Shown one piece after another: positions 34,070 through 43,688 of a stretch of DNA of 64,000 nt. Position 1 is the stretch's first letter. The number at the start of each line of letters is the position of its first letter. The stretch is from Kribbella rubisoli (GTDB lineage Bacteria > Actinomycetota > Actinomycetes > Propionibacteriales > Kribbellaceae), in the NCBI RefSeq assembly GCF_004217145.1, contig NZ_SHKR01000013.1:1052344-1116343 (forward strand). The letters run 5' to 3'. The notes below the pieces were generated by a model, which worked only from the letters and a program-made list of their open reading frames with translations, made no database searches and was not told where the DNA came from. The position numbers were made by a program, and so were the translations under genes.

Positions 34070-34699
34070 TCAGTTGTACGTCGTCACCTCGAACGAGGCA
34101 CCGTCGTTTCCGTCGTCCCTCGTCAACTTCAGAAGCGAGTAATGCTTCTCGTTGGTGTAAATGCACAGGAACGTTCCGAGTGGCTTGTTCTGCAGTTCGA
34201 GGAAGTTCGTCCCGTAGCCTGACGAGGTCTGGCAGCTGGGCCTCGTCGCGCTGCTGACGAAGCCTTGTGCGTCACCGCGGACGAACAGTCCCCCGCCCTG
34301 CCAGTTGATGTCCGCAGATGCGCCCTGGGGCAGGGAGATCACCCGCCACGTCGCGTCAATCGAGGGACTGTCTAGGTCGGCTGAGGCATTGAGCGCCAGG
34401 TCGAGCTTCCCGGCGTGCATCACCGGCGCCGCGGCGCCGGACGACGGGCTGGCGGCCGGGGTCGACTCGGTGTCGGCGGCAGAGGCACTCGCCGTCACAG
34501 TTGTGGTGGCTGTTGTGGTCACGACCGAGGGCTCAGGTCTCACCGCCGACGGGAGTTGCCCGTTAGCGCCGAGGAGAAGCGTGGCAGCCACGCTGATCAC
34601 GGCAGGTACGACGGCCACCAGAAGTGGATGGCTCGCCAATGCACGGATCGGGCCGCCCTTCTTCTGTTCCTCGGGCTGGTCCGAGACGTCTTGGCTCAT
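34070..34699 (-). CDS. membrane-anchored hypothetical protein
   Basis: A 209-residue protein with a charged N terminus (SQDVSDQPEEQKKGG), one transmembrane helix (HPLLVAVVPAVISVAATLLLGA), a Thr/Ala/Ser-rich linker, and an extracytoplasmic domain of about 120 residues with two cysteines (RPSCQTSSGYG and GTFLCIYTNEKHYSLLKL). The tail resembles small surface sensors seen in actinomycete mobile elements, but no family is recognised. ATG 34699 follows a GGGGG run and is preferred over an upstream TTG. It is the last gene of element 2. Confidence 0.7.
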   Translation of the reverse strand: MSQDVSDQPEEQKKGGPIRALASHPLLVAVVPAVISVAATLLLGANGQLPSAVRPEPSVVTTTATTTVTASASAADTESTPAASPSSGAAAPVMHAGKLDLALNASADLDSPSIDATWRVISLPQGASADINWQGGGLFVRGDAQGFVSSATRPSCQTSSGYGTNFLELQNKPLGTFLCIYTNEKHYSLLKLTRDDGNDGASFEVTTYN

Positions 34700-34917
34700 G
34701 TGGTCCCCCCACAAATCGCCACGTGCGCCTGGCCGCTGAGCGACAGCGCCGGGCGTCGTCTGAACTGATCGACCAACAGTGAGGCATAGTCACGTCATCG
34801 GTCCATAGCGGATGACTCTTGATATTCGTCGGTTCGGCTAAGGTCGCCCTTCGACGGGCGAGTTGAAGCAGGAGCGCACGTCCCATTGAGGCTAGCTACG
34901 CCACGCACCGTTGGTTG
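34700..34917. other. non-coding DNA near right end of element 2
   Basis: No convincing gene is seen here. The region contains the promoter of the membrane-anchored gene and runs into the arm-site repeat. Confidence 0.4.
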
Positions 34918-34940
34918 ATTTGCGGTTGGCAGATCAGGCA
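34918..34940 (+). promoter_or_regulatory. candidate integrase arm site next to copy 3
   Basis: It holds TTTGCGG then GGCAGATCAGGCA, the same words as 27583-27600, and ends exactly 64 bases before the copy 3 core, as the other does before copy 2. Further short matches (AGACAG, GTATG, CGCA) occur at equal positions between arm and core. Confidence 0.5.
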
Positions 34941-35004
34941 GCGGAGACAGGCGAATGCTCGGGGTTTCCGCCTCAGGACAGGATGCAGTATGGAGACCCA
35001 CGCA

Positions 35005-35049
35005 CTTGTAAAGCGGGGGTTAGGGGTTCAAGTCCCCTCACCAGCTCTC
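35005..35049 (+). repeat. attachment core, copy 3
   Basis: A 45-base copy of the tRNA-Thr 3' half with one difference (A for G at 35043). It is the right boundary of element 2 and of the whole 12.5-kb accessory zone; it is probably the original chromosomal tRNA 3' end displaced by integration. Confidence 0.88.
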
Positions 35050-35228
35050 ACTGGGGGATGCCTCGGGGCTCGTGGCTCGGCGTCCTCCCATCCACGGGCT
35101 TCGGTTTCTGGCGTCGCCCTCCGGGATATCTGGGCATCTCTCGCTAGGGGACGAGCCCTGGCGCTGGCGGTTGCGGACCGTGCGGTGAGGGAGGAACGTC
35201 GTGGGGAGGAGCGGCTGGGAGGTGGGCG

Positions 35229-35657
35229 GTGAGGCTTGAGCATCTCTGTGATGTTGAGTGGCGGTACGACTTGATCGAGACGATCGAGCCGTCGGCGGCA
35301 GGCGACGGCCTGTTGTACGGGCAGGGGACGGCGGCCTTCACGGGGCGGCTCGCCGGCACCGCCCGGTGGTCCAACAACCCGAGGCTCCGGGACGGGTACG
35401 CCCACCCCGACGCGCGTGGGTTGATCGACGTCGGCGGTGGCGGCTTCGTGATGTTCCGGCTGACCGGCTTGTCGAACGTCACGGACGGCTCGGGCCTGCA
35501 CGTCCTGACCTTCGAGACCGACCACGAGCCCTACCGATGGCTCAACCATGTTCTCGCCATCGGCGAGGGCGCCATCGACGCTCAGCGCGCCGCATTGTCG
35601 ATGCGCTACTACAGGTGCGAGGTCGACTACCTCCCCGGGATCCCAGCCGACGACTGA
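35229..35657 (+). CDS. DUF3237-like small protein
   Basis: A 142-residue cytoplasmic protein: YDLIETIEPSAAGDGLLYGQGTAAFTGRLAGTARWSNNPRLRDGYAHPDARGLIDVGGGGFVMFRLTGL, then TFETDHEPYRWLNHVLAIGEGAID. This is the beta-barrel pattern of DUF3237 proteins. GTG 35229 is preceded by GGGAGGTGGG. It is the first gene outside the tRNA-associated zone. Function unknown. Confidence 0.75.
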   Translation: MRLEHLCDVEWRYDLIETIEPSAAGDGLLYGQGTAAFTGRLAGTARWSNNPRLRDGYAHPDARGLIDVGGGGFVMFRLTGLSNVTDGSGLHVLTFETDHEPYRWLNHVLAIGEGAIDAQRAALSMRYYRCEVDYLPGIPADD

Positions 35658-35779
35658 CGCCAGGCCCGTCAGGTTCGGTCCACGCAGGGTACGTGGGCTG
35701 GAGGGGTCTTCACGGAAGCCTGCGTCGAGCGCACAGTGGTGAGCATGCGTCAGAGGAGCACAGGCGACGGGAGAGGTCG

Positions 35780-36166
35780 ATGAGTGTCGAACTGAACCAC
35801 ACGATTGTGCATGTGAAGGATCGGTGGGCTGCTGCTCGTGAGGTCGGTGAGGTGCTGGGCCTGCCGGAGGCGAGGGCGTATGGGCCGTTCGCCGAACTGA
35901 AGTTGGACAACGGGGCGAGCTTGGACTTCATGGATACCGAGGGCGAGATCCATGGGCAGCACTACGCCTTCCTGGTGGGTGAGGAGGAGTTCGACCTCGT
36001 GCTCGGTCGCTTGCAGGAGGACGGTCGCGGGTGGTGGGCCGACCCGTTCAAGCGTCAGCCGCAGGAGATCAACCACGGCGATGGCGGCCGTGGTCTCTAC
36101 TGGGAGGGCCCGGACGGGCACTGGCTGGAGATCATCACTCGTCCGTACGGGAGCGGCGGCAGTTGA
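35780..36166 (+). CDS. VOC family protein
   Basis: A 128-residue single VOC domain: ELNHTIVHVKDRWAAAREVGEVLGLP, FAELKLDNGASLDFMD, HYAFLVGEEEFDLVLGRL and GRGLYWEGPDGHWLEIITRPYG, with the last strand carrying the usual Glu ligand. It resembles fosfomycin-resistance/bleomycin-binding and dioxygenase-like proteins; specificity is unknown. GAGAGG precedes ATG 35780. It is convergent with the SDR gene, ending three bases before it. Confidence 0.87.
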   Translation: MSVELNHTIVHVKDRWAAAREVGEVLGLPEARAYGPFAELKLDNGASLDFMDTEGEIHGQHYAFLVGEEEFDLVLGRLQEDGRGWWADPFKRQPQEINHGDGGRGLYWEGPDGHWLEIITRPYGSGGS

Positions 36167-36168
36167 TT

Positions 36169-36915
36169 TCAGTGCATGTAGAGGCCGCCGTCTACGTTGA
36201 GGGTGTGGCCGGTTATGTAGGCGGAGTTCTCGGACATGAGGAAGGCTATGGCGGAGGCTACGTCGGCCGGTTGGCCCAGGTGGTTGACCAATAGGGAGTC
36301 GACGAGGGTTGAGCGACGGTCGGGGGTTAGGGGGCCGCCCATTATGTCGGTGTCGATGGGGCCGGGGGCTACGGCGTTGACGGTGATGTTGTGGGGGCCT
36401 AGTTCTCGAGCCAGGGCTCTGGTTAGGCCGATTACGGCTGCCTTGGCTACTGAGTAGGGGGTTTTGCTGTAGGTGCCGCCGCCTAGTTGGGCTGAGGTGG
36501 AGGAGACGCTGACGATTCGGCCGTAGTTGTGTCTCACCATGCTCTTGGCTACGCGGTGGGTTACGTAGTGGACGCCGTTGAGGTTGATGTTGATGACCCG
36601 GTGCCACTCTTCGGAGGTTAGATCTAGGTAGGGCATGGGGGAGGAAACGCCGGCTAGGTTGGCTAGGGCGGCCAAAGGTGGGAGGGCGGCTTCTAGTTCG
36701 TCGATCGCCCCTAAGACTTGGGATTCGTCGGAGACGTCGGCAGTTACGGCGTGGGCTTTGACGTTGTATTGGGACGTGATTTCCGAGGCCAGGGAGTCAC
36801 CGGAGGCGATGTCGAGGATGCCGATGTTCCAGCCTTGGGAGGCTAGGAGCAGGGCGGTGGCGCGGCCGATGCCGCGGGGGGAGGCTGCGCCGGTGACTAT
36901 TGCGGTGCGGTTCAC
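36169..36915 (-). CDS. SDR family oxidoreductase (sugar operon)
   Basis: A classical 248-residue SDR: TGAASPRGIG at residues 8-17, NLAG at 86-89, catalytic Ser138 and Y154/K158. The tail ITGHTLNVDGGLYMH is typical. As the last gene of the GH39/ABC operon, whose binding-protein stop overlaps its ATG by four bases, it may oxidise the released sugar. Codon use is odd: about half its leucines are CTA, Leu68 is TTA and two arginines are AGA, which are rare in GC-rich actinomycete genes. Confidence 0.9.
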   Translation of the reverse strand: MNRTAIVTGAASPRGIGRATALLLASQGWNIGILDIASGDSLASEITSQYNVKAHAVTADVSDESQVLGAIDELEAALPPLAALANLAGVSSPMPYLDLTSEEWHRVININLNGVHYVTHRVAKSMVRHNYGRIVSVSSTSAQLGGGTYSKTPYSVAKAAVIGLTRALARELGPHNITVNAVAPGPIDTDIMGGPLTPDRRSTLVDSLLVNHLGQPADVASAIAFLMSENSAYITGHTLNVDGGLYMH

Positions 36916-38351
36916 TTGGCGGCTCCGTAGTCCTGGCCGGGCTTCCAGTCGGTGAAGACGTAGTCGGCTTCGGAGACCTTGGCGCCGGCCGCCTTGGCTT
37001 TCGAAAGGGCCTGCTCGCGGTCGGCGGAAGTCGCGTCGCTCAGTTTCTTGAGCTCGGCTTTGAGGTCCTTGATCGAGCCGGCCAGGTAGCCCTGGACGAT
37101 GTTGCCGACGTGCGGGGTAACAGGCTTACGGAGAGCGTCCACGCGGGCCTGGGCAGGATTGCGCACGATCGCCTGCGGCATGAGGAAGACGTTCGACTTA
37201 CAAAACTCGATGCCCTTCTTGTACGCGTCGACCGCGTTCGACGATGCGACGAGATCGAGGTTCAGCGGCGGCTGGTCCATCGCCTCGATCATGCCCTTCT
37301 GGTAGTCCTCGGTCATGAAGGAAGCGATCAGCTGCCCGGCGGCGTCGGGGTTCTTGCTGTCCGCGGAGACGAAGTACCCCGAACTCGGCCGGCCGCGGTA
37401 GCACCAGGGGTTGGTACCGGCCGTCGGCACGAGGATCTGGCCGGAGGCGAGCTTGTCGACGATCGGCGGTGCCAGCGCCTTCGAGCCGCCGGCGCACCAG
37501 ACGCCGTCGATGAACGTGCCGACCGCGCCGGAGGCGTACCTGGTCCGCGCATCGACGACACCGAAGTTGTTCGACCCGGGCATGATCAACTTGTCATCGT
37601 TCAACGACTTCAAGAACTCGATCACAGTCACATATGCGTCGTGGTGATACGCGTACTCGCCGGTGGTGAACTGCAGACCCTGGTACCCCGGGAATCCGGC
37701 AGCCTGAGCCATGTCGTCCACCTGGTCGCGGATCCGGCCGCCGTCCGCGCCGATCGCCAGGGTGAGCGGCTGGATCCCGGCCGACTTGAGCTTGCCCAGC
37801 GCGTCCTTGAAAGCCCCGTAGTCCTTGGGGATGTTGTTCGGATCGAGCCCGGCCTTGGACCAGTGGTCCTTGTTCGCCCACACCAGCGTCGAGCTCTGCC
37901 GGAGGCTGAACATCGGGAACCCGTAGAGCTTCCCGTCCAGCTGGGTGATGCCCTCGTTGAAGGCGTCCTTGGGCAGCTTCGCCTTGATATCGGCGGGAAT
38001 CGTGACCTCGTGCACCCACTTGCCACTGACCAACGCCGGCAACGGCAGCCCGACCACGTTGGAGTAGACGTCCGGCATCTTGTTGGCCTGATGCGCCAAC
38101 TGCAAGGCCTGGGTTGCTTTGGAGGCGTCGTAGTACGTGTGGGCCACGTTCGTCTTCAGTGGTCCGGACTGCTTCTTGGCCCAGTCGTCGTTGAGATGCT
38201 TGAACGAACTGAAGTGGTCCCACCAGTCCAGCGTTCCGGTGGCGCCGCTACTTGTGTTCGAAGTCGAAGAAGAACTCGAGCATCCGGTCGCGGCTCCGAC
38301 AGCGGCAAGTACCGATGCGCCGAGCAAACTGCGACGTGTCATTCCAGGCAT
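36912..38351 (-). CDS. extracellular sugar-binding lipoprotein (ABC importer)
   Basis: A 479-residue family-1 solute-binding protein. The N terminus has TRRSLLGASVLAAVGAATGC, a twin-arginine-like signal with lipobox Cys24, so the mature protein is membrane-anchored outside. The mature part contains LDWWDHFSSFKHLNDDW and YNVIGFPLP-type regions of oligosaccharide binders. It should deliver a glycoside to the two permeases upstream in the operon. AAGGAG eight bases before ATG 38351 supports this start. No ATPase is in the operon, so a shared MsmK-type ATPase would be used. Confidence 0.92.
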   Translation of the reverse strand: MPGMTRRSLLGASVLAAVGAATGCSSSSSTSNTSSGATGTLDWWDHFSSFKHLNDDWAKKQSGPLKTNVAHTYYDASKATQALQLAHQANKMPDVYSNVVGLPLPALVSGKWVHEVTIPADIKAKLPKDAFNEGITQLDGKLYGFPMFSLRQSSTLVWANKDHWSKAGLDPNNIPKDYGAFKDALGKLKSAGIQPLTLAIGADGGRIRDQVDDMAQAAGFPGYQGLQFTTGEYAYHHDAYVTVIEFLKSLNDDKLIMPGSNNFGVVDARTRYASGAVGTFIDGVWCAGGSKALAPPIVDKLASGQILVPTAGTNPWCYRGRPSSGYFVSADSKNPDAAGQLIASFMTEDYQKGMIEAMDQPPLNLDLVASSNAVDAYKKGIEFCKSNVFLMPQAIVRNPAQARVDALRKPVTPHVGNIVQGYLAGSIKDLKAELKKLSDATSADREQALSKAKAAGAKVSEADYVFTDWKPGQDYGAAK

Positions 38352-38367
38352 GTTTCTACTCCTTAGA

Positions 38368-39230
38368 TCAAGACTTCACTGCTCCGGAGATTCCCTCGAC
38401 GAAGTAGCGCTGCATGAAGATGAAGAGGACGACCACAGGGACGATCGAGATCACGCCGGCCGCGGCCATTCCGGACCAGTCGGTGGCGGTCTCGCCGACG
38501 AACGCCTGCATGCCGACACTTACGGTCCGGAGATCGGGTCGGCTGAAGGTGAACACCAACGGCAGGAAGAACGCGTTCCACGTGGTGATAAAGGTCAGTA
38601 CTGCGACGGTCGCGGTGACCGGCATTGCCAGCGGCAACATCACCGAGAAGAAGGTACGAACAAAGCCGGCGCCGTCGACGAGCGCAGCTTCTTCCAACTC
38701 CCGGGGGATCTGCCGGAAATAGCCGAAGTAGATCAAGATCGCCGACACGTACGCCCCGCCGCTGAGCGCCAGGATCATCCCGCTGAGTGAGTCGATCAGG
38801 TGCAACTGCATCGAGATCTTGACCACCGGGATGATCGTGTAGCCGGTGGGTACGAACAGCGTCGCGACCAGTACGCCGAGGAAGAGCTTGGATCCGCGGA
38901 ATTTGTACCGGGCAAGGACATAGCCGGCCGTCGCGCAGCGGATGGTGACGATCACGACGGTGATCACCGTGACGACGATGGTGTTGATCAGGTACCGGCC
39001 GAAATGCGCGTCGTTCCAGGCCCGCGCATAGTTGTCCCAGACGAACTTCGACGGCCAGAGCTTCAGCCCGCCGCTGAACATCTCCATGTTGTCCTTGAGC
39101 GACGCCGACAGCATCCACAGGAACGGGAAGATCCACAGGATCGCGATACCCACCAGGAAGATCGCGGCGAGCCACCACGGCAGCCGATGCAGTATCCGAC
39201 GATGCCGGTCCGTCCTTTCGACGACAGCGC

Positions 39231-39234
<4 letters not shown>
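38368..39234 (-). CDS. carbohydrate ABC transporter permease (MalG-like)
   Basis: A 288-residue inner-membrane permease with six helices. The EAA loop EEAALVDGAGFVRTFFSVMLPLAMP near residue 190 docks the ATPase. The N terminus ending WPSKFVWDNYARAWND and the C-terminal helix are typical of the MalG-like subunit. Its ATG overlaps the stop of the next permease by four bases, so the pair is translationally coupled. Confidence 0.93.
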
Positions 39235-40193
<959 letters not shown>

Positions 40194-40200
40194 GACCGGG

Positions 40201-41025
40201 CTACCTGATCTGGCTGATCGCGAACGTACGCGGGTCGCCGCCGAGCCGGTTGCCGTTCTCCAGCGCGGTGATCGACGCGATCTCGTCGTCGGTGAGTGTG
40301 AAACCGTCGAGGTCGAAGTTGGCCCGGATCCGTTCGGGCGTGACCGACTTGGGGATGACGATGTGCCCGAGCTGCAGGTGCCAACGCAGTACGACGTGTG
40401 CCGGCGTCACCTGGTGATCGGCGGCGATCGACGCCAGTACAGGATGATCGAGATCGCCGCCCTGGCCGAGCGGCGAGTACGCCTCGACCGCGATGGACCG
40501 CTCGCGGCAGAGGTCGGTCAGCTCCCGCTGCTGGTACGTCGGGTGCAGCTCGAGCTGGTTGACCGCCGGCACGAGCTCGCTCTCCTTGGCCAATCGGTCC
40601 AGGTGTTCGGTCAGGAAGTTGGACACACCAACGGCCCGCACTCGTTCATCGGTGTAGATACGCTCCAGAGCCCGCCAGCTGTCGACATACAGATCGGCTG
40701 CCGGATTGGGCCAGTGCACGAGATAGAGATCGGCGTACTCCAGGCCTAGACGCTGCAGAGTCTCGTCGTACGCCGTCAGCGTCGACTCATAGCCGTGCTC
40801 GCCGTTGCGCAGCTTGGTAGTGACGAACAGCTCCTCGCGAGGGACCCCGCACGCCCGCACAGCCGCGCCCACACCGGCCTCGTTGTTGTACGCCGCCGCG
40901 GTGTCGATGTGCCGGTAGCCGATCTCGATCGCCTGCTCGACCGCGCGCTGGGTGTCCTCCGGCGGGACCAGGAAGACGCCGAATCCCTGCTGCGGGATCT
41001 GTACTCCGTTGTTGAGAGCAACCAT
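40201..41025 (-). CDS. aldo/keto reductase
   Basis: A 274-residue TIM-barrel reductase. FGVFLVPPEDTQRAVEQAIEIGYRHIDTAAAYNNE has the catalytic Asp and Tyr, VTTKL the Lys strand and YLVHWPNP the His; IPKSVTPERIRANFDLDGF is the NADPH-binding end. It resembles 2,5-didehydrogluconate reductase-type enzymes. Between the hydrolase and the permeases, it probably reduces a sugar or its oxidised form. The start is two bases downstream of the GH39 stop. Confidence 0.92.
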   Translation of the reverse strand: MVALNNGVQIPQQGFGVFLVPPEDTQRAVEQAIEIGYRHIDTAAAYNNEAGVGAAVRACGVPREELFVTTKLRNGEHGYESTLTAYDETLQRLGLEYADLYLVHWPNPAADLYVDSWRALERIYTDERVRAVGVSNFLTEHLDRLAKESELVPAVNQLELHPTYQQRELTDLCRERSIAVEAYSPLGQGGDLDHPVLASIAADHQVTPAHVVLRWHLQLGHIVIPKSVTPERIRANFDLDGFTLTDDEIASITALENGNRLGGDPRTFAISQIR

Positions 41026-41027
41026 GA

Positions 41028-42746
41028 TCAGCTACCCGGCTCGAGGACCAGCAATGACGCTGATGGCAACGGAAGCGCGATCTCCAGCGACACGTCACCG
41101 TCCACGGTCACCCGACGTTCGGACTCCAGCTCCTCGAGACCCTGTCGGCTGGTGATCTTCGCGAGCTCTTCCGGAGTCGGATCCTGCGGTGAGCCGAGCG
41201 ACTGCCAGACGGTGAAGGAGTTGCTGTGGTCGGCGTCGATGCGCAGATGCCGCAACCGGTACGACCCGGCCGGCAGGTTGCGCACGGTCACGGTCACCGG
41301 CGTCAGGTCGTCGCTGGTCTGATACTGGTCATCAATGTGCCGCCAGACCAGTACGGCGACGCTCCCGTCCTCCGCACGTGAGGCGAGGACGTCGACCTCC
41401 TCGGGCATGCTGCTGCCGTCGGTCTCCTCGAGCTCGCCGACCTTCCAGGCCGCGTCCGAGGTCGCGCCAAGCCGATCCGGACCGAGCAGCGACAGCATCC
41501 GATAGGCGTTCAGGAACGGCTTCTCGACGCCGCCCGCGGTGAGGAAGGACCGGGTGCCTTCGAAGTAGCGCTCGGCCTCGAAGTAGAAGCTCCAGGACGT
41601 TGCGTAGGCGACCTTGGCCGGCTCTGTGTCGTTCAGGTCCAGGATCTTCTTCATCAGCTTCGCCTGGAACACGGGGTAGTACTCCGTGTTCTGGAAGCTG
41701 TAGTTGCGGTTGTCGTACCGTCCGAAGTGCGCGGGCACCGCCGCGTCGCACTCGTCGACGATCACGGGCAGGTTGGCGTACGCCTCATAAGAACCGATGA
41801 GCCGGTTGAACTCGCGTACGTCGTACAGCATCTTCGTCGACGACGGGCTGAGTTGCTCGGCGGCCGGTTCGGTGAAGGGCTTGTAGTCGCGGGTCGGGAA
41901 GTGGCAGCCCTTGGTGTGGTACGAGATGAAGTCCAGCGGCTCGTCGCGGCTCGACGTGTAGTCCAGGAAGCCGCGGAGGAAGTTCAGGCCACCGCTGGTG
42001 ACCGCCGGCCCGCCGACCTTTGCCTCAGGCAACACGTCGCGGATCGCTTGCACCGTTGCGGTGTAGAGCTCGTTGTATTGATCGAGGGTGCCGCGCCAGT
42101 AGAAGATGTCCGGCTCGTTCCACAGCTCCCAGAGCCAGGTCTTCACCTCCGCCTCGCCGTAGCGATCGAGGCAGTGCCGAACCGTCGCACTGATCAGGCC
42201 GCCCCACTTGGCATAGTCGCTGGGCGGATAGCCCCAGGCACCTGCCTCGTAGCTGGTGTACGCCGTCGGGCTGGACACCACGGTCAACTCCTCGGCCTCG
42301 GGCGGCAGGAGATCCCGCGGGGTGAAGCCGAGCTCGACCAGGAGGTGATGTCCGGCGCCGATGATCGCGTCGTACGCCTGGTCGAGCAGCGTGAAGTCGT
42401 AGTACGGATTGCCGTCGGCGTCTTCGTGGTAGACGTTGCCCGAACTCCAGTGCGGGATGCCGAATCCGCTGCCCGAGCAGTACATGTAGTGCGGCCGGAC
42501 GAAGTACCCGGCGCCGGAGAAGTCGGCGAACGTCTGCAGCAGCCGCTTGCCGGTGGGCATGTACGTCCAGTTGAACTCGTCGTATCCGAAGCTCTCCCAG
42601 ATCCGCGCCAGCGGACCCTGGACCTGTCCGGCGTCGACGTCGATCGTCGCCGCGGTGACGTGCGGCGCATCGGGATTCCGGGGAGCGGCCGGCGGGAACG
42701 GGCCGAGGGCCGTGCGTCCGGTGTGAACCGCTGTGTCGGTGGTCAT
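41028..42746 (-). CDS. GH39 family glycoside hydrolase (beta-xylosidase/iduronidase-like)
   Basis: A 572-residue TIM-barrel glycosidase. The acid/base is in LWNEP (N210-E211-P212) and the nucleophile in VIVDECDA (E332), positions as in GH39; SGLAGVYF-type flanks are absent, but PHWSSGNVYH and the beta-sandwich tail fit. No signal peptide is seen, so it cuts imported oligosaccharide in the cytoplasm, releasing xylose or a uronic acid. It is the first gene of the six-gene operon, and the divergent GntR is the likely regulator. ATG 42746 is preferred over an in-frame start 21 codons upstream. The exact specificity is unclear. Confidence 0.88.
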   Translation of the reverse strand: MTTDTAVHTGRTALGPFPPAAPRNPDAPHVTAATIDVDAGQVQGPLARIWESFGYDEFNWTYMPTGKRLLQTFADFSGAGYFVRPHYMYCSGSGFGIPHWSSGNVYHEDADGNPYYDFTLLDQAYDAIIGAGHHLLVELGFTPRDLLPPEAEELTVVSSPTAYTSYEAGAWGYPPSDYAKWGGLISATVRHCLDRYGEAEVKTWLWELWNEPDIFYWRGTLDQYNELYTATVQAIRDVLPEAKVGGPAVTSGGLNFLRGFLDYTSSRDEPLDFISYHTKGCHFPTRDYKPFTEPAAEQLSPSSTKMLYDVREFNRLIGSYEAYANLPVIVDECDAAVPAHFGRYDNRNYSFQNTEYYPVFQAKLMKKILDLNDTEPAKVAYATSWSFYFEAERYFEGTRSFLTAGGVEKPFLNAYRMLSLLGPDRLGATSDAAWKVGELEETDGSSMPEEVDVLASRAEDGSVAVLVWRHIDDQYQTSDDLTPVTVTVRNLPAGSYRLRHLRIDADHSNSFTVWQSLGSPQDPTPEELAKITSRQGLEELESERRVTVDGDVSLEIALPLPSASLLVLEPGS

Positions 42747-42868
42747 CGTCGTGACCTCTCTCTGCCCGGGTGATCGGGCTTGCCTCACGGGGGTCGGCCG
42801 ACTTCGCACCCCAAGGGGGAGGGGCGTCGGCGCTGTGCCGCTCTGCCTGAGTGGAGGCTCCGAGTCTG

Positions 42869-42920
42869 CTCTTGTAGTTGATTTACTGTCAATGACTTAC
42901 TGTTTACAATCTACAGAGAG
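42869..42920. promoter_or_regulatory. divergent GntR/GH39 control region
   Basis: An AT-rich patch in GC-rich DNA holds two TTACTGT words 14 bases apart (42883 and 42897). It is flanked by TTGTAG and CTACAG, which form an imperfect outer dyad with the surrounding CTC/GAG. It is the probable GntR operator and promoter for both directions. Confidence 0.55.
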
Positions 42921-42988
42921 ACCCGACGGCGGTTAGAGTCGTCCCGCTCGGATACTTGGCGGTAGCTGCCCTGAGGAGGTGGTCGGGC

Positions 42989-43669
42989 ATGATCCCCGAC
43001 GATGTCGTGTCACCGCTGCCCTCGCAGCGCGGGCTTGGCGATCTGGTGACTGACGTGCTGCGGGAGATGATCACCGGCGGCAAGTTCCAGCCCGGCCAGC
43101 ATCTGAAGGAGACCGAGCTCGCCGACGCGCTCAAGGTCAGCCGCGGGCCGATCCGGCAGGCCCTGACCCGGCTCGAGGAAGAGGGGCACGTCGAGATCCG
43201 CCGGCACCGCGGGGCGTTCATCAGCACGTTGACGAAGACCGACGTCGAGGAAGTGCACACGCTGCGCGGCGCCATCGAGAAGCTGGCCGCCAGCCGGGCG
43301 TGCACGCGGATGCAAGGCGTGGGATTCGCCGAGATGGACGCGGTCCTGGAACAGATGAAGAGCGTCGACACCAAGATCGACCCCGAGGACGCCGTACGGC
43401 TGGACCTCCAGTTCCACGACATCATCTACGCGTACTGCGACCACGCCCGCGTACTGCGGGTCTGGGAATCGATCCGCGGACAGGTGACGGTCTTCCTGAG
43501 GGCCCGCAACGCAAGCTTCCCGGACTTCCTCGACGTCGGCTACAGCGAACACAAGGAACTGAGGGACGCCTTGGCCCTGGGCGACCCGCAAGCCGCCCAG
43601 GACGGAATCGACAAACACATCCTCGGCGCCTACGAACGCCTGAAACGCCTCAACCTCCCGGACCGCTGA
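42989..43669 (+). CDS. GntR family transcriptional regulator, FadR/FCD subfamily
   Basis: A 226-residue repressor. The winged helix-turn-helix is LVTDVLREMITGGKFQPGQHLKETELADALKVSRGPIRQALTRLEEEGHVEI; the FCD ligand domain follows with conserved D..H residues (LDLQFHDIIY, YSEHKELRDAL) that bind a metal or acid. FCD regulators sense organic acids or sugar acids, fitting a uronate or sugar operon. GAGGAGGT precedes ATG 42989. It is divergent from the GH39 operon. Confidence 0.93.
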   Translation: MIPDDVVSPLPSQRGLGDLVTDVLREMITGGKFQPGQHLKETELADALKVSRGPIRQALTRLEEEGHVEIRRHRGAFISTLTKTDVEEVHTLRGAIEKLAASRACTRMQGVGFAEMDAVLEQMKSVDTKIDPEDAVRLDLQFHDIIYAYCDHARVLRVWESIRGQVTVFLRARNASFPDFLDVGYSEHKELRDALALGDPQAAQDGIDKHILGAYERLKRLNLPDR

Positions 43670-43688
43670 GCCGCCTCCGCCGGCCGAG

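Larger units (their letters stand above)
27665..35049 (+). mobile_element. integrated element 2 in tandem at tRNA-Thr (remnant)
   Basis: Bounded by attachment cores at 27665 and 35005. Contents in order: a truncated integrase, an IS256-type transposase tail, a LuxR regulator, two alpha/beta hydrolases, an AraC fragment and a membrane-anchored hypothetical gene. The integrase starts 225 bases inside the left core, the expected place, but lacks its catalytic domain, so the element is immobile. Confidence 0.78.

Noticed and set aside
22511..35049. CRISPR array from the three repeated tRNA-like segments
   Set aside because: The repeats are kilobases apart and are tRNA 3' halves; no short regularly spaced repeats exist in the window.
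36900..38366. A 488-residue plus-strand reading opposite the sugar-binding protein
   Set aside because: Composition is Arg/Val-rich without any motif; it is antisense shadow of a clear ABC binding protein.
41727..42773. A 348-residue plus-strand reading opposite GH39
   Set aside because: No motif; the GH39 frame carries both catalytic glutamates.
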